64,000 bases of DNA from Bacillus sp. FJAT-29937 (GCF_001509555.1 NZ_LMAS01000001.1:500309-564308); one strand, 5' to 3'. Shown: positions 26,829 to 35,585, numbered from the stretch's first letter. Made by a program: numbers and translations. Notes: generated by a model not told the origin, from the sequence alone.

Positions 26829-29209
26829 GGTGTCACATCCCCTTTAATAGTGATCACCGGTAGTTGAACATGTGGATCACCTTTTGCATTTTTTATAAGC
26901 AATAACTTTATTTCGCCTTCCTTTGAAATAAATGGCTGAATATTGTTTTCATTAGTAAGAGTGAGGCTTCGTTTATCCGCTTCAATTAGAAGCCATTCCC
27001 CAGTGCCATAATTAAATACCGAATACTGAATCAGTTGACTGTTCGTTTTAATAGTCATTTCATCCAACTTAATGCCTTTATCTACTATTTGCTTTGGTAG
27101 CTGAACAATATATTCATATTCTCCATCATCCATAGCCATTTCCCGATTCGATCCATTGATCATATTCTCAAAAATATGTCCTTTAAGCACATTCACATGG
27201 GAGCTTAACATATCGTTCTTAATCGTCACTGCTCCCGAGAACTCATGTTCAGCATGAAAAGACTGTACAATAAGATTCGTATTATCCTGTTTTTCCTTTT
27301 TGCCCGCCATATTAACGTCTAAAATAGCATCTTTCGTAAATCCGCCAATAATCGGTTCATTTTTAGTTCCGTTTATTAAAATAAAGTTTGAGGCAGCATA
27401 TTGTAATCTATCTTTTCTCATTTTATTAATATCTGAATTCTGATAGGAATAGTTCGGCCCACCAGCACCAGTAGGCTTTGTCAGAAGCGCCTGCTTCATT
27501 TGTTTATCTACCTGTAATGACTCCCCCTTCTTCAATGGACCTAAGCTAATTTTTTCATTTCCTGACCAAATAAAAACTTCCTCAAAATCAAAGTCAAAAC
27601 CGTTGTGAATATTTCCTGTCAACTGACTATTTTTAAGTGTAAGATCTGTTGTAAAGCTGCCCTCTGTTTTCGTGCTTGCCTTGCCATACAGAGTTTTTGA
27701 TGACCAGTAGCCGACTTCTGGGAAGACAATATCAGTAGTTTTGCGTTTTTCTTCAAACACCGCATTCCTTGCAGCATCATAGCCATTCATATTCTGTGTA
27801 CTTGTCACAGCTTTAAAATCCTTTGGTATGGAAAGAGTATATTCCCCGCTTTTATTCGATAATAGTGTTGCTGCTTGTAATCCTGTTAAATGTTTATCAG
27901 ATACTTTGTAAACGCCCATTTGATTAAGCTGGGGCTTAGCAATCCGGTCTTTTGCGCCTATTCCAAATACAATGGCAGCCATCATTAAAGCTAGTGAAGG
28001 AATAATCCACCATGAATGCTCCCTTTTATCCAGTTTCCGCAAAACAAAATATAATAGGGGCACAATGACAATGATATATCCACCCAATAAAGCAATAAGC
28101 TGACTGATTGAAAAATGGCTGGCAGGGAAAAATTCATTTGCCTCTACAAAATCCCAATATAGTGACCCATAAAAATCCGGGCCATATCTTCCAAAGAACA
28201 TATTCGTTTTATCAGCTTCATTCAAAAACTTGGCAAACCAACTGCTATAGCCCTTCCATGAGGATAGAGGTTCATCCCCAAGAGAAAACCCCGTTTGTAA
28301 AATAGTTCCATCTCCAACTTTTATTTTGGCCGTTATTGGAGTTGACTCACTTTGATCAATAATGTCAGCAGTTTTTTCTACTGCTCCAGTGAAAACATTC
28401 AACTCTTTAAAGTTTGGATTTTTCTCCTGATCGACAAGCTTAAGGAAATCAGCAGAAACCTTCATTTCACTATCCATTTTCATTGGGAGCAAAGAATATA
28501 TATCACCATAAGAACCGCTTCCATTAGGAGAAGCCCCTGCAATTAAAACGCCTCCCCCTTCAATCCATTCCTTAATGGCTGTTTGCTGCTCTTTGTCCAA
28601 TTGTGCCAGAGGGTATTCATCAATGAGCAAGTAATCAAGCATCTCTAGTCCCAATGACCGCTTAGGCATTTGTTCCTTCTTGAGTTCAATCATTTGCGTT
28701 TGAGTAAAAGGAAGAATTCTTAATTCCTTTAATCGATCATAATTCTCGCTTAATACACCTATTACATTTTCATTCATATCGATGTGATGTATTTTTATTT
28801 TGTCTGACCCAGTAAATTTGATTTTTTTTCCTTTTTTCCAATCTCCTTTGTAAAGAGAAAGTTGGGAAAGATTTTGGTATGATGATGGATGGTCATCTGT
28901 TACCCCTGGAAATGAAACTTGATATGTTTTCGCAGAATTTGCAGGAAGATCAACATTTACCGAAATTGCACCCCCTGTATTCCAGGAAGGATTGAAATTA
29001 ACTAATAAATCTCCGGAAAATGCTTCTCCTTTATTTTCAAGCTTAATAGTGAGCGGAAAGCCTTTCCCCACCTTCACTTTTCCGTTAAAGCCTGACTCAA
29101 GTGTAATATTTATATTTTCAGCATCTGCTTTAACAGTTGGCAGAAAAATGCCAATGGTCAAGAAAAAGCTAACTAAAAGACCAATGGCTAATTTAATACT
29201 TTTTTGCAT
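26825..29209 (-). CDS. Large exported membrane protein, first gene of the vWA/ABC operon
   Basis: 794 residues with a cleavable-looking signal peptide (hydrophobic 8-24, then TVKADA) and a beta-rich N-terminal region. A GATase1-like segment (about 145-310) includes LDKEQQTAIKEWIEGGGVLIAGA. Two central transmembrane helices (370-390 and 401-418) follow, then a roughly 370-residue C-terminal part. The topology suggests a surface sensor or scaffold. Its GATase-like segment resembles the one in the last gene of the operon. ATG after GGGGGAGA. Not a named family that I recognise. Confidence 0.8.
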   Translation of the reverse strand: MQKSIKLAIGLLVSFFLTIGIFLPTVKADAENINITLESGFNGKVKVGKGFPLTIKLENKGEAFSGDLLVNFNPSWNTGGAISVNVDLPANSAKTYQVSFPGVTDDHPSSYQNLSQLSLYKGDWKKGKKIKFTGSDKIKIHHIDMNENVIGVLSENYDRLKELRILPFTQTQMIELKKEQMPKRSLGLEMLDYLLIDEYPLAQLDKEQQTAIKEWIEGGGVLIAGASPNGSGSYGDIYSLLPMKMDSEMKVSADFLKLVDQEKNPNFKELNVFTGAVEKTADIIDQSESTPITAKIKVGDGTILQTGFSLGDEPLSSWKGYSSWFAKFLNEADKTNMFFGRYGPDFYGSLYWDFVEANEFFPASHFSISQLIALLGGYIIVIVPLLYFVLRKLDKREHSWWIIPSLALMMAAIVFGIGAKDRIAKPQLNQMGVYKVSDKHLTGLQAATLLSNKSGEYTLSIPKDFKAVTSTQNMNGYDAARNAVFEEKRKTTDIVFPEVGYWSSKTLYGKASTKTEGSFTTDLTLKNSQLTGNIHNGFDFDFEEVFIWSGNEKISLGPLKKGESLQVDKQMKQALLTKPTGAGGPNYSYQNSDINKMRKDRLQYAASNFILINGTKNEPIIGGFTKDAILDVNMAGKKEKQDNTNLIVQSFHAEHEFSGAVTIKNDMLSSHVNVLKGHIFENMINGSNREMAMDDGEYEYIVQLPKQIVDKGIKLDEMTIKTNSQLIQYSVFNYGTGEWLLIEADKRSLTLTNENNIQPFISKEGEIKLLLIKNAKGDPHVQLPVITIKGDVTP

Positions 29210-29230
29210 CTAAATCTCCCCCAGCAACTT

Positions 29231-29280
29231 CCATAATAATGTTAATTTCCATAATAAAATTAATTTCCATAATAATAGAC
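29231..29280 (-). repeat. Three direct copies of an 18-bp unit in the vWA-operon leader
   Basis: CCATAATAA starts at 29231, 29249 and 29267, exactly 18 bp apart. The full unit is CCATAATAATGTTAATTT with small variations, and the third copy is partial. It lies in the untranslated leader, 20-70 nt before the first gene. An in-frame stop directly before the ATG shows it is not coding. It may be a regulator binding array or an RNA element. Confidence 0.9.
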
Positions 29281-29311
29281 GAAAAATATTGGTGAAAGTT
29301 CTCGCTCTTTT

Positions 29312-29341
29312 ATTAAAATAGGTAAATGGAAGGATTATCAA
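29312..29341 (-). promoter_or_regulatory. Putative promoter of the vWA/MoxR/ABC operon
   Basis: TTGATA (29336-29341), an 18-nt spacer and TTTAAT (29312-29317) on the minus strand. It directly follows the ftsY terminator and would give a leader of about 95 nt that includes the three 18-bp repeats. Confidence 0.5.
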
Positions 29342-29352
29342 ACTAGAAAATA

Positions 29353-29386
29353 AAAAAACAGCCAAATGCACTGTTCGGCTGTTTTT
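29353..29386 (-). terminator. Terminator after ftsY
   Basis: ACAGCC/GGCTGT stem extended by A-T pairs, with an 11-13 nt loop and a TTTTTTT run on the minus strand. It separates smc-ftsY from the vWA operon. A/T flanks mean it could work in both directions. Confidence 0.85.
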
Positions 29387-29400
29387 ACATGTATTTTCAA

Positions 29401-30390
29401 TTAATCAGCTTCTTGTTCCACTAACTCTGCAAAAAGCCCATAAACATATTGCTCTGCATTAAATTCCTGGAGGTCATCCATTTTTTCTCCGAGACCGACA
29501 AATTTAACTGGGATATCCAGTTCATTTCTGATAGCAAGGACGATTCCGCCTTTTGCTGTACCATCAAGCTTTGTAAGAACAATTCCGCTAACATTTGTCG
29601 CTTCCTTGAAGGTTTTTGCTTGAATCATTGCATTTTGGCCAGTAGTAGCATCAAGGACTAGAAGAACCTCATGCGGAGCGCCAGGTACTTCCCTTTCAAT
29701 CACTCTCTTAACCTTTTCAAGCTCTTTCATCAAGTTTACTTTATTTTGAAGCCTTCCAGCTGTATCGCAAATTAATATATCTGCATTGCGGGATTTTGCA
29801 GCTTGAATCGCATCAAACATAACAGCGGCAGGATCTGACCCTTCACCCTGCTTAATGACTTCAACACCGACTCTTTCCCCCCAAACCTCAAGCTGTTCGA
29901 TCGCTCCCGCTCTGAAGGTATCTCCGGCTGCTAATATCACCTTATTGCCTTCCGTTTTGAATTTATGTGCAAGCTTACCAATGGTTGTTGTTTTCCCAAC
30001 ACCATTAACCCCAACAAACAGGATAACGGTTAGTGAATCGGATTGGATATTAAGCTCGGATGAAGATTTTCCGCCAGCCTCATAAATTTCAACTAGTTTC
30101 TCAGAAATTACACTTTGAACTTCTCTAGGATCTTGAATGTTTTTCCTTTTCACTTCTAATTTTAATTCTTCCACAAGCTTCATGACGGTATCGAAGCCAA
30201 CATCCGCTTGAATGAGGATTTCCTCTAATTCCTCAAAGAAATCTTCATCAACCTTTCGATATCGGGCAACGAGATCATTTACTTTATTTGAAAAATTGTC
30301 TCTTGTTTTTGCCAATCCATCTTTAAACTTTTCTGTTACACTATCCGTTTGTTTTGTAATTTTTTCTTTTAATTTTTTGAAAAAGCTCAT
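29401..30390 (-). CDS. ftsY: SRP receptor FtsY
   Basis: Membrane-associated GTPase that receives SRP-ribosome complexes. A short basic amphipathic N-terminus (MSFFKKLKEKITK) replaces the long acidic A domain of E. coli. The NG domain carries GVNGVGKTTTIGKLA, DTFRAGAIEQL, DTAGRLQNK and TKLDGTAKGG. The length is 329 residues, normal for Bacillus. It follows smc by 69 bp, with a hairpin in between, and ends at a strong terminator. Confidence 0.98.
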   Translation of the reverse strand: MSFFKKLKEKITKQTDSVTEKFKDGLAKTRDNFSNKVNDLVARYRKVDEDFFEELEEILIQADVGFDTVMKLVEELKLEVKRKNIQDPREVQSVISEKLVEIYEAGGKSSSELNIQSDSLTVILFVGVNGVGKTTTIGKLAHKFKTEGNKVILAAGDTFRAGAIEQLEVWGERVGVEVIKQGEGSDPAAVMFDAIQAAKSRNADILICDTAGRLQNKVNLMKELEKVKRVIEREVPGAPHEVLLVLDATTGQNAMIQAKTFKEATNVSGIVLTKLDGTAKGGIVLAIRNELDIPVKFVGLGEKMDDLQEFNAEQYVYGLFAELVEQEAD

Positions 30391-30426
30391 TACGGTTCAC
30401 TTCCTTTAATATAGAATCATATGTAC

Positions 30427-30457
30427 TTGGAGCCGGCCGAAAAAGGCCAGCTTCCAA
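30427..30457 (-). other. GC-rich hairpin between smc and ftsY
   Basis: A stem of about 12 pairs with one bulge (30427-30438 with 30445-30457) closes a six-base A-rich loop right after the smc stop codon. No U-run follows on the minus strand. It is probably an mRNA 3'-end or processing element rather than a full terminator. Confidence 0.6.
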
Positions 30458-30459
30458 CT

Positions 30460-33400
30460 TTAATGTGTGACTAATTCCTTCGTCTCTTCAAGGCGAACAG
30501 ACACTAGCTTTGAGACACCTGACTCTTGCATAGTCACCCCATACAATACATCAGCTTCCTCCATCGTTCCTTTACGATGGGTAATAACAATAAATTGCGT
30601 TTCAGAGCTGAATCTTTTTAAATATTGACTAAAACGGAATACGTTTGCTTCATCAAGGGCTGCCTCAACCTCATCAAGAATACAGAACGGAACGGGACGC
30701 ACTTTCAATATCGAAAAAAGCAGTGCGATCGCAGTTAGCGCTCTCTCCCCGCCCGATAAAAGCCCTAGGTTTTGCAGTTTTTTCCCAGGCGGCTGTGCGA
30801 CAATTTCGACACCTGTGTTTAATAAATCATCTGGATCTGTCAGCTTTAAATCAGCTCTTCCTCCGCCGAATAATGATTGAAAAACAGATTCAAAATGAAA
30901 ACGAATGCCTTCAAATGTTTGCTGGAACCGTTTTTTCATTTCAATATCCATTTCATCAATCACCTGGAATAACGTATCTTTAGCCACTTGTAAATCATTT
31001 TTTTGCTCAAGAAGAAATTCATATCGTTCGGAAACTCGTTCATATTCCTCAATCGCACCTAGATTGACAGTCCCTAGGTCCTCAATCGCCAATTTAATTA
31101 GCTTTACTTTTTTCCTAGCTTCATTGACATCAATCATAAGAGGATATTCTTCTTTAGCTGCTTCAAAAGATAATAAATACTCTTCTCTTAAATGAGTTAA
31201 CCGGGTTTCAAGCTCTACATCCAAGCGATTTAGCCTTACTTCCTCGTCCTTAAGCGCCTCAACCATTCCTTTTTGCAGCCTTTTCAGCTCTTTTGTCTCA
31301 AGCTCTAAATCTTCCAGAGCCGTTTGAAGCCCCATACGTTCTTCTCTTCTTGAGGCAATTAAGTGAAGAGTCTCTGTTTTGTCTTGAAGCTTCCTTTTTG
31401 CAGCCTCTTCCAACTGCTGCTCTCCTGAAAAACTATTTACCATCTCTGAGGAGAGAAGTTCAAGATCCTCTTTATATATAACTAGTTTCCCATTTATTTC
31501 AGAAAGTTCTTCCAATATGGCTTCATATTTATCATTAGCATGAGTATATTGCTCGCTTTTCGAGGCATAGCTAACTTTAAGTTCATTAATTTCAGACATA
31601 AGTGTCTCTTTTGAAGTTTTTTGCAAATTCTTTTGATCAGTCAGCATAAGAATCTTTTCGTCATAAGAAGTGATTTGGGACTGATATGCTTCAAGTGAAG
31701 AATGTAAATCGGATTTTCTTTTTAACAATCTCGTTTTATCTTCAGTAAATTGGGCTTTATCCAAATCATAAAGCGACAATCTTTCATTTAAGCTTTTCTC
31801 CTCAAACTCCAGTTCTCGAAGGTCGCCTTTTATTGACTGTTCCTTTAGCCTTAGCTCTTCCCCTAATTTTCTATGACCATCAATCCGTGATTCAAGCACT
31901 TGAATATCTGCTTTAAGAAGCTTTACTTGTGATTCGAGTCCACCAGTCTTAGACTCCATGTCAATAATTCTTGCTTTCAAGTCTTCAAGCTCGCTTTTTC
32001 TGCTTAAAATGGAAGACGTTTTTTGTTTGAGTGCACCGCCAGTCATAGAGCCCCCTGGATTCACAATATCGCCATCAAGAGTTACGAATCTTACTCTATA
32101 TTGCAGAAGTTTAGCCATTTCATTGGCACCCTTTAACTCCTTCGCAATGACAACATTACCAAGTAAATTCTCCATTGATTCTTTATATTTAGGATCAAAT
32201 TGAATTAATTTTGCAGCTTCTCCAACAAATGTTGGATGCTGCTGAATTAATTGCAGCTGACTAAAGCTCAAACTCTTCCCTTTCATGACATTTAAAGGTA
32301 GGAAGGTTGCACGTCCAAAAGAGTTTTGCTTTAAATATTGAATGGCTCTTCTTCCGTCCTGCTCCGTTTCTACAATAATATGCTGCATAGCTCCGCCTAA
32401 GGCTGTTTCAATCGCAGTTTCGAATTCATTAGGAACTTGAATAAGTTCCGCAACAGCGCCTTCTATTCCTGATAGCTTTCCGCCACGGCCCTTTAATACT
32501 TCTTTCACACCCTGGAAGAAGCCTGAATAATCATCTTCCATTTCCTCAAGCATCTCTTGTCTCGATTTAGCCTTTTGAAGATATTGATAGGCTTGATAAA
32601 GGGTTTTTTCCTGCTTTTGATAATTGTCCTTGCATATTTCAAGCTTTCTTTGCTCTTCTCTAAATAGCTTTACTTGATCATCTAATTCTTTTTGTGCTGA
32701 TAGAAGCCGGGCTTCAATCTGGTCTTTCTTTTCTAAAAGACTATTTCGATTTTGGATGAAATTATCATTTTCATTCTCAAGCTTACTGTTTCTCTTTTCA
32801 AGCTGGTCTAGCTGCTGTTGAATATTCTGCAGCTCATTTTTGGCAGCAGCTTGTTTATTTAGTACTTCTATATAATCACTTTTTAATGATTCAATCTTTT
32901 CTTCTGTATTCTCATTAAATAGTTTTAATTGCTCTTGCTTTTGTTTTAGTTCATTTTGCAAATTGCTGGCTTCTTTTTCTAATTGCTGTTTACTCGTATA
33001 GTGCTTTTCCTTTTGTCCCTTTAGTTCCTGTTCTTTTGCAGCATATTCTTCCAGACTTTTTTGAAGCTGTTCCTTGTTCTGGGAAGCATTTTTCTTTCTT
33101 TCCTTCAGCACTTCTTTTCTGCCTTCAAGCTTTTCAAGCTCTTCACTTGCATGAAGCAAAACATTTTGCAAATCACTGATTGACTCATCAAGTGCCAAAG
33201 CCTGATCTCTTAGCTGTTCGATTTTTGCTTCTTTACTATGGAGATTGGCAGAATGCTTCATTTCATTTTCTTTATGCAGCCCAAGGTCTTTAGATAACTG
33301 CTCCCATTTTGCATGTAAATCCTCAATTTCGCATACAGTTAATGCTACTTCTATTTTTTCTAACTCATCTTTTTGATTTAGAAAATCTTTAGCGATAGAA

Positions 33401-34026
33401 GCTTGAATCTTTAAAGGTTCTACCTGACTTTCAAGCTCATACACAATATCATTAACCCGATTTAAATTGTCTTGAGTCTCAGTCAGCTTTCCTTCTGCTT
33501 TCTTTTTCCTGCTTTTATATTTAAGGACACCTGCGGCCTCTTCGAAAATTGTTCTGCGTTCTTCAGCCTTGCTATTTAGAATTTCTTCAACTCTTCCTTG
33601 ACTAATAATAGAAAAAGCTTCTCTCCCTAAACCGGAATCCATAAATAAATCGATTATATCCTTAAGTCTGCATGATTGCTTATTAATTAAAAATTCACTT
33701 TCCCCAGACCTGTACACACGGCGGGTGACGCTAACCTCATTATATTCAATTGGCAACGACTGATCTTCATTATCTAACGTTAACGTAACCTCTGCAAAGT
33801 TAAGCGCCTTTCTGGAATCACTGCCGGAAAAGATGATATCCTCCATTTTCGCGCCTCTTAAAGATTTAGCTGATTGTTCACCTAGCACCCAGCGGATTGC
33901 ATCTGTAATATTGCTTTTTCCGCTGCCATTCGGACCTACAACAGCAGTGACACCTGGAACAAAATCAACCATGATTCTCTCAGCAAACGATTTAAATCCA
34001 ACAACATCTAACCGTTTTAAAAACAA
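30460..34026 (-). CDS. smc: Chromosome segregation ATPase SMC
   Basis: Condensin ATPase of 1188 residues. N-terminal Walker A GPNGSGKSNI (about 32-41), a first coiled coil (about 165-500), the hinge (about 505-670, with GIEGAVAELI and GGSMTGGA), a second coiled coil (about 680-1020), then the signature LSGGERALTAIALLF and Walker B CILDEVEAALDEANV. The start is TTG (34024-34026) after AGGGGGA, giving MFLKRLDVVGFKSF as in B. subtilis. It follows rnc by about 50 bp in the normal Bacillus order rnc-smc-ftsY. Confidence 0.98.
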   Translation of the reverse strand: MFLKRLDVVGFKSFAERIMVDFVPGVTAVVGPNGSGKSNITDAIRWVLGEQSAKSLRGAKMEDIIFSGSDSRKALNFAEVTLTLDNEDQSLPIEYNEVSVTRRVYRSGESEFLINKQSCRLKDIIDLFMDSGLGREAFSIISQGRVEEILNSKAEERRTIFEEAAGVLKYKSRKKKAEGKLTETQDNLNRVNDIVYELESQVEPLKIQASIAKDFLNQKDELEKIEVALTVCEIEDLHAKWEQLSKDLGLHKENEMKHSANLHSKEAKIEQLRDQALALDESISDLQNVLLHASEELEKLEGRKEVLKERKKNASQNKEQLQKSLEEYAAKEQELKGQKEKHYTSKQQLEKEASNLQNELKQKQEQLKLFNENTEEKIESLKSDYIEVLNKQAAAKNELQNIQQQLDQLEKRNSKLENENDNFIQNRNSLLEKKDQIEARLLSAQKELDDQVKLFREEQRKLEICKDNYQKQEKTLYQAYQYLQKAKSRQEMLEEMEDDYSGFFQGVKEVLKGRGGKLSGIEGAVAELIQVPNEFETAIETALGGAMQHIIVETEQDGRRAIQYLKQNSFGRATFLPLNVMKGKSLSFSQLQLIQQHPTFVGEAAKLIQFDPKYKESMENLLGNVVIAKELKGANEMAKLLQYRVRFVTLDGDIVNPGGSMTGGALKQKTSSILSRKSELEDLKARIIDMESKTGGLESQVKLLKADIQVLESRIDGHRKLGEELRLKEQSIKGDLRELEFEEKSLNERLSLYDLDKAQFTEDKTRLLKRKSDLHSSLEAYQSQITSYDEKILMLTDQKNLQKTSKETLMSEINELKVSYASKSEQYTHANDKYEAILEELSEINGKLVIYKEDLELLSSEMVNSFSGEQQLEEAAKRKLQDKTETLHLIASRREERMGLQTALEDLELETKELKRLQKGMVEALKDEEVRLNRLDVELETRLTHLREEYLLSFEAAKEEYPLMIDVNEARKKVKLIKLAIEDLGTVNLGAIEEYERVSERYEFLLEQKNDLQVAKDTLFQVIDEMDIEMKKRFQQTFEGIRFHFESVFQSLFGGGRADLKLTDPDDLLNTGVEIVAQPPGKKLQNLGLLSGGERALTAIALLFSILKVRPVPFCILDEVEAALDEANVFRFSQYLKRFSSETQFIVITHRKGTMEEADVLYGVTMQESGVSKLVSVRLEETKELVTH

Positions 34027-34078
34027 CTGCTGCTCCCCCTAATCTTATATGTTTCATTTCTATGCTGTCTTAACTAGT

Positions 34079-34816
34079 TTAGATTTTTTTTAGGACTTCA
34101 AGAGCCATCTGTGCTGCATGTTGTTCGGCTTCCTTCTTAGAGCGGCCTGTGCCTGTCCCTAATTCTTTTCCGTTCATCGATACCTTCGATACAAATTCTC
34201 GATTATGAGCAGGACCTTTTTCCTGCAATATTTTATACTCGATCAGCCCTGCCCCATCACGCTGAATCAACTCTTGCAGCTGGCTTTTATAATCCATCAC
34301 ATGGGAAAACTTACCTGAATTAATTTTTGGAAAAACGATTTTTTCGAGGAAAGCGACGACAGTATCTAATCCTTTATCTAAATATAAAGCACCAATAAAT
34401 GATTCGAATACATCAGCAAGCAACGCGGGTCTTTCCCTTCCCCCTGTCATTTCCTCCCCTTTGCCTAATAGTATAATCTCCCCAAAGGAAAGCTCATGAG
34501 CAAATGCTACTAGGGAAGGCTCACAAACAATTGCTGCCCTTAATTTAGTTAGTTCGCCTTCACTCATCAGTGGATATTTTAGAAACAGAAATTGTGAAAC
34601 AGTCAATTCAAGAACCGCATCGCCTAAAAACTCAAGCCGCTCATTATCTTCATTCGGCTTTCTGCGGTGCTCATTTACATACGATGAATGTGTAAACGCC
34701 TGCTTTAATAGCTTTTCATTTTCAAAGTCAATACCGATTTTTTTCTGAAATTCTTTAAAACGTTTATCTATAGATCGAAATACCCTCTTATCTTTGTCTT
34801 TTCCAATATTGTGCAT
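34079..34816 (-). CDS. rnc: Ribonuclease III
   Basis: Double-strand-specific endonuclease that processes rRNA and SRP RNA. The catalytic box [14 protein letters not shown] and the second acidic site [14 protein letters not shown] are present, followed by a C-terminal dsRNA-binding domain ([12 protein letters not shown] to [16 protein letters not shown]). I start at the ATG giving MHNIGKDK, with AAAGGTG 12 nt upstream, for 245 residues. A longer in-frame reading runs into the palindromic repeats and is rejected. Confidence 0.96.
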   Translation of the reverse strand: MHNIGKDKDKRVFRSIDKRFKEFQKKIGIDFENEKLLKQAFTHSSYVNEHRRKPNEDNERLEFLGDAVLELTVSQFLFLKYPLMSEGELTKLRAAIVCEPSLVAFAHELSFGEIILLGKGEEMTGGRERPALLADVFESFIGALYLDKGLDTVVAFLEKIVFPKINSGKFSHVMDYKSQLQELIQRDGAGLIEYKILQEKGPAHNREFVSKVSMNGKELGTGTGRSKKEAEQHAAQMALEVLKKI

Positions 34817-34859
34817 AGTTAATTGATTCACCTTTGTAAGTAAAATAACGAAAATATAT

Positions 34860-34914
34860 AGTTCAACTTCATTCAGTGGGGGGCCTTCATCCCCCACTGA
34901 ATGTTAGTTGAACT
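34860..34914. repeat. Nested 9-bp plus 12-bp palindrome
   Basis: Outer arms AGTTCAACT (34860-34868) and AGTTGAACT (34906-34914), inner perfect arms ATTCAGTGGGGG (34871-34882) and CCCCCACTGAAT (34891-34902), loop of 8 nt. No U-run suited to termination. Confidence 0.9.
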
Positions 34915-34926
34915 TATCGGGCCTTT

Positions 34927-34998
34927 ACGGGCAGTTGATCTCCCACTTAAGCTTCTTTGATTCATCTAAAGTTATTAGGTGGGAGTCTTACTGCCCGT
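34927..34998. repeat. Long imperfect palindrome with 9-bp and 11-bp arms
   Basis: Outer arms ACGGGCAGT (34927-34935) and ACTGCCCGT (34990-34998) are perfect. Inner arms CTCCCACTTAA (34940-34950) and TTAGGTGGGAG (34975-34985) pair with one G-U. The apical loop is about 24 nt. It lies only 12 bp from the preceding palindrome. Confidence 0.9.
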
Positions 34999-35049
34999 TA
35001 ATCTGCGAAAAAATAACAACACTAATAACGAGTTTACTGAAAAACAATG

Positions 35050-35096
35050 AAATAAGCAAAAAAGCATAAGAAAGCCCCGTTATTGAACGGAGCTTT
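35050..35096 (-). terminator. Probable terminator of the fab/acpP transcript
   Basis: An 11-bp stem AAAGCTCCGTT/AACGGGGCTTT (35086-35096 with 35071-35081) with a 4-nt loop, followed on the minus strand by CTTATGCTTTTTTGC. It is about 140 bp after acpP. It may equally belong to the repeat element around it. Confidence 0.6.
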
Positions 35097-35106
35097 AAAA
35101 GACAAA

Positions 35107-35166
35107 CGTATTTTCTGTCCATAATTACCTAATTTTAAGGTCAAGTAATAATGGACAAAAAATACG
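35107..35166. repeat. 22-bp inverted repeat
   Basis: The left arm (35107-35128) and right arm (35145-35166) are complementary at 20 of 22 positions, with a 16-nt spacer. The arms read CGTATTTTCTGTCCAT... and its complement. Such arms are longer than needed for a terminator. Confidence 0.85.
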
Positions 35167-35179
35167 ACAAAATAATATA

Positions 35180-35203
35180 CAGTGAGGGTAGATACCCCCA
35201 CTG
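35180..35203 (-). other. Hairpin just downstream of acpP
   Basis: CAGTGAGGG (35180-35188) pairs with CCCCCACTG (35195-35203) with one mismatch. On the minus strand TATATTATTTTG follows, so it could terminate acpP weakly. It shares the CAGTGGGGG motif with the palindrome at 34871-34902. Confidence 0.55.
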
Positions 35204-35232
35204 AAAGTATTGCTTACTTGTAAACTGATGAT

Positions 35233-35466
35233 TTATTGCTTTGCACTTATGTAATTTACAGCGTCACCGACTGTAGCAATTTTTTCAGCGTCATCATCAG
35301 AGATTTCCATATCGAACTCATCTTCTAATTCCATTACCAATTCAACTACATCAAGGGAATCAGCGCCAAGATCATCTTTGAATGAAGCTTCTAATTTAAC
35401 TTCAGATTCTTCAACACCTAGACGGTCAACGATAATCTTTGTTACTCTTTCTAATACTTCTGCCAT
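35233..35466 (-). CDS. acpP: Acyl carrier protein
   Basis: Carrier of growing fatty acyl chains on a phosphopantetheine arm. 77 acidic residues with the modification serine S37 in [15 protein letters not shown]. The ATG follows GGGGAGGTG. It is downstream of fabG in the fapR-plsX-fabD-fabG-acpP cluster and provides the scaffold used by FabD, FabG and PlsX. Confidence 0.99.
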   Translation of the reverse strand: MAEVLERVTKIIVDRLGVEESEVKLEASFKDDLGADSLDVVELVMELEDEFDMEISDDDAEKIATVGDAVNYISAKQ

Positions 35467-35585
35467 GCTTGTTCACCTCCCCTCAAGATATTATAGAGTA
35501 TTTTAAGCAAATAATAAATGTACTTTACTATTATTTTAAATAGTTTGCTTAAAAAATGTATCCGAGTATCCGAGTATGCGTGTTG

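Larger units (their letters stand above)
34817..35232. other. 416-bp gene-free gap with several palindromes
   Basis: No plausible gene between rnc and acpP. The space holds at least five stem-loops: a nested palindrome at 34860-34914, a second at 34927-34998, a terminator-like hairpin at 35071-35096, a 22-bp inverted repeat at 35107-35166, and a hairpin at 35180-35203 sharing the CAGTG/CCCCCACTG motif of the first. The density suggests a non-coding mobile-element remnant; this is inference. Confidence 0.8.

Noticed and set aside
34817..34897. N-terminal extension of rnc
   Set aside because: It reads through the palindromic repeat, lacks a ribosome binding site, and the family length is met by the internal ATG.
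35490..35495. Perfect TATAAT upstream of acpP as a promoter
   Set aside because: No acceptable -35 is found and transcription would start inside the ribosome binding site region, leaving a very short leader.
35558..35580. Tandem GTATCCGA repeats between fabG and acpP
   Set aside because: Only two and a half short units; too little to support a function.
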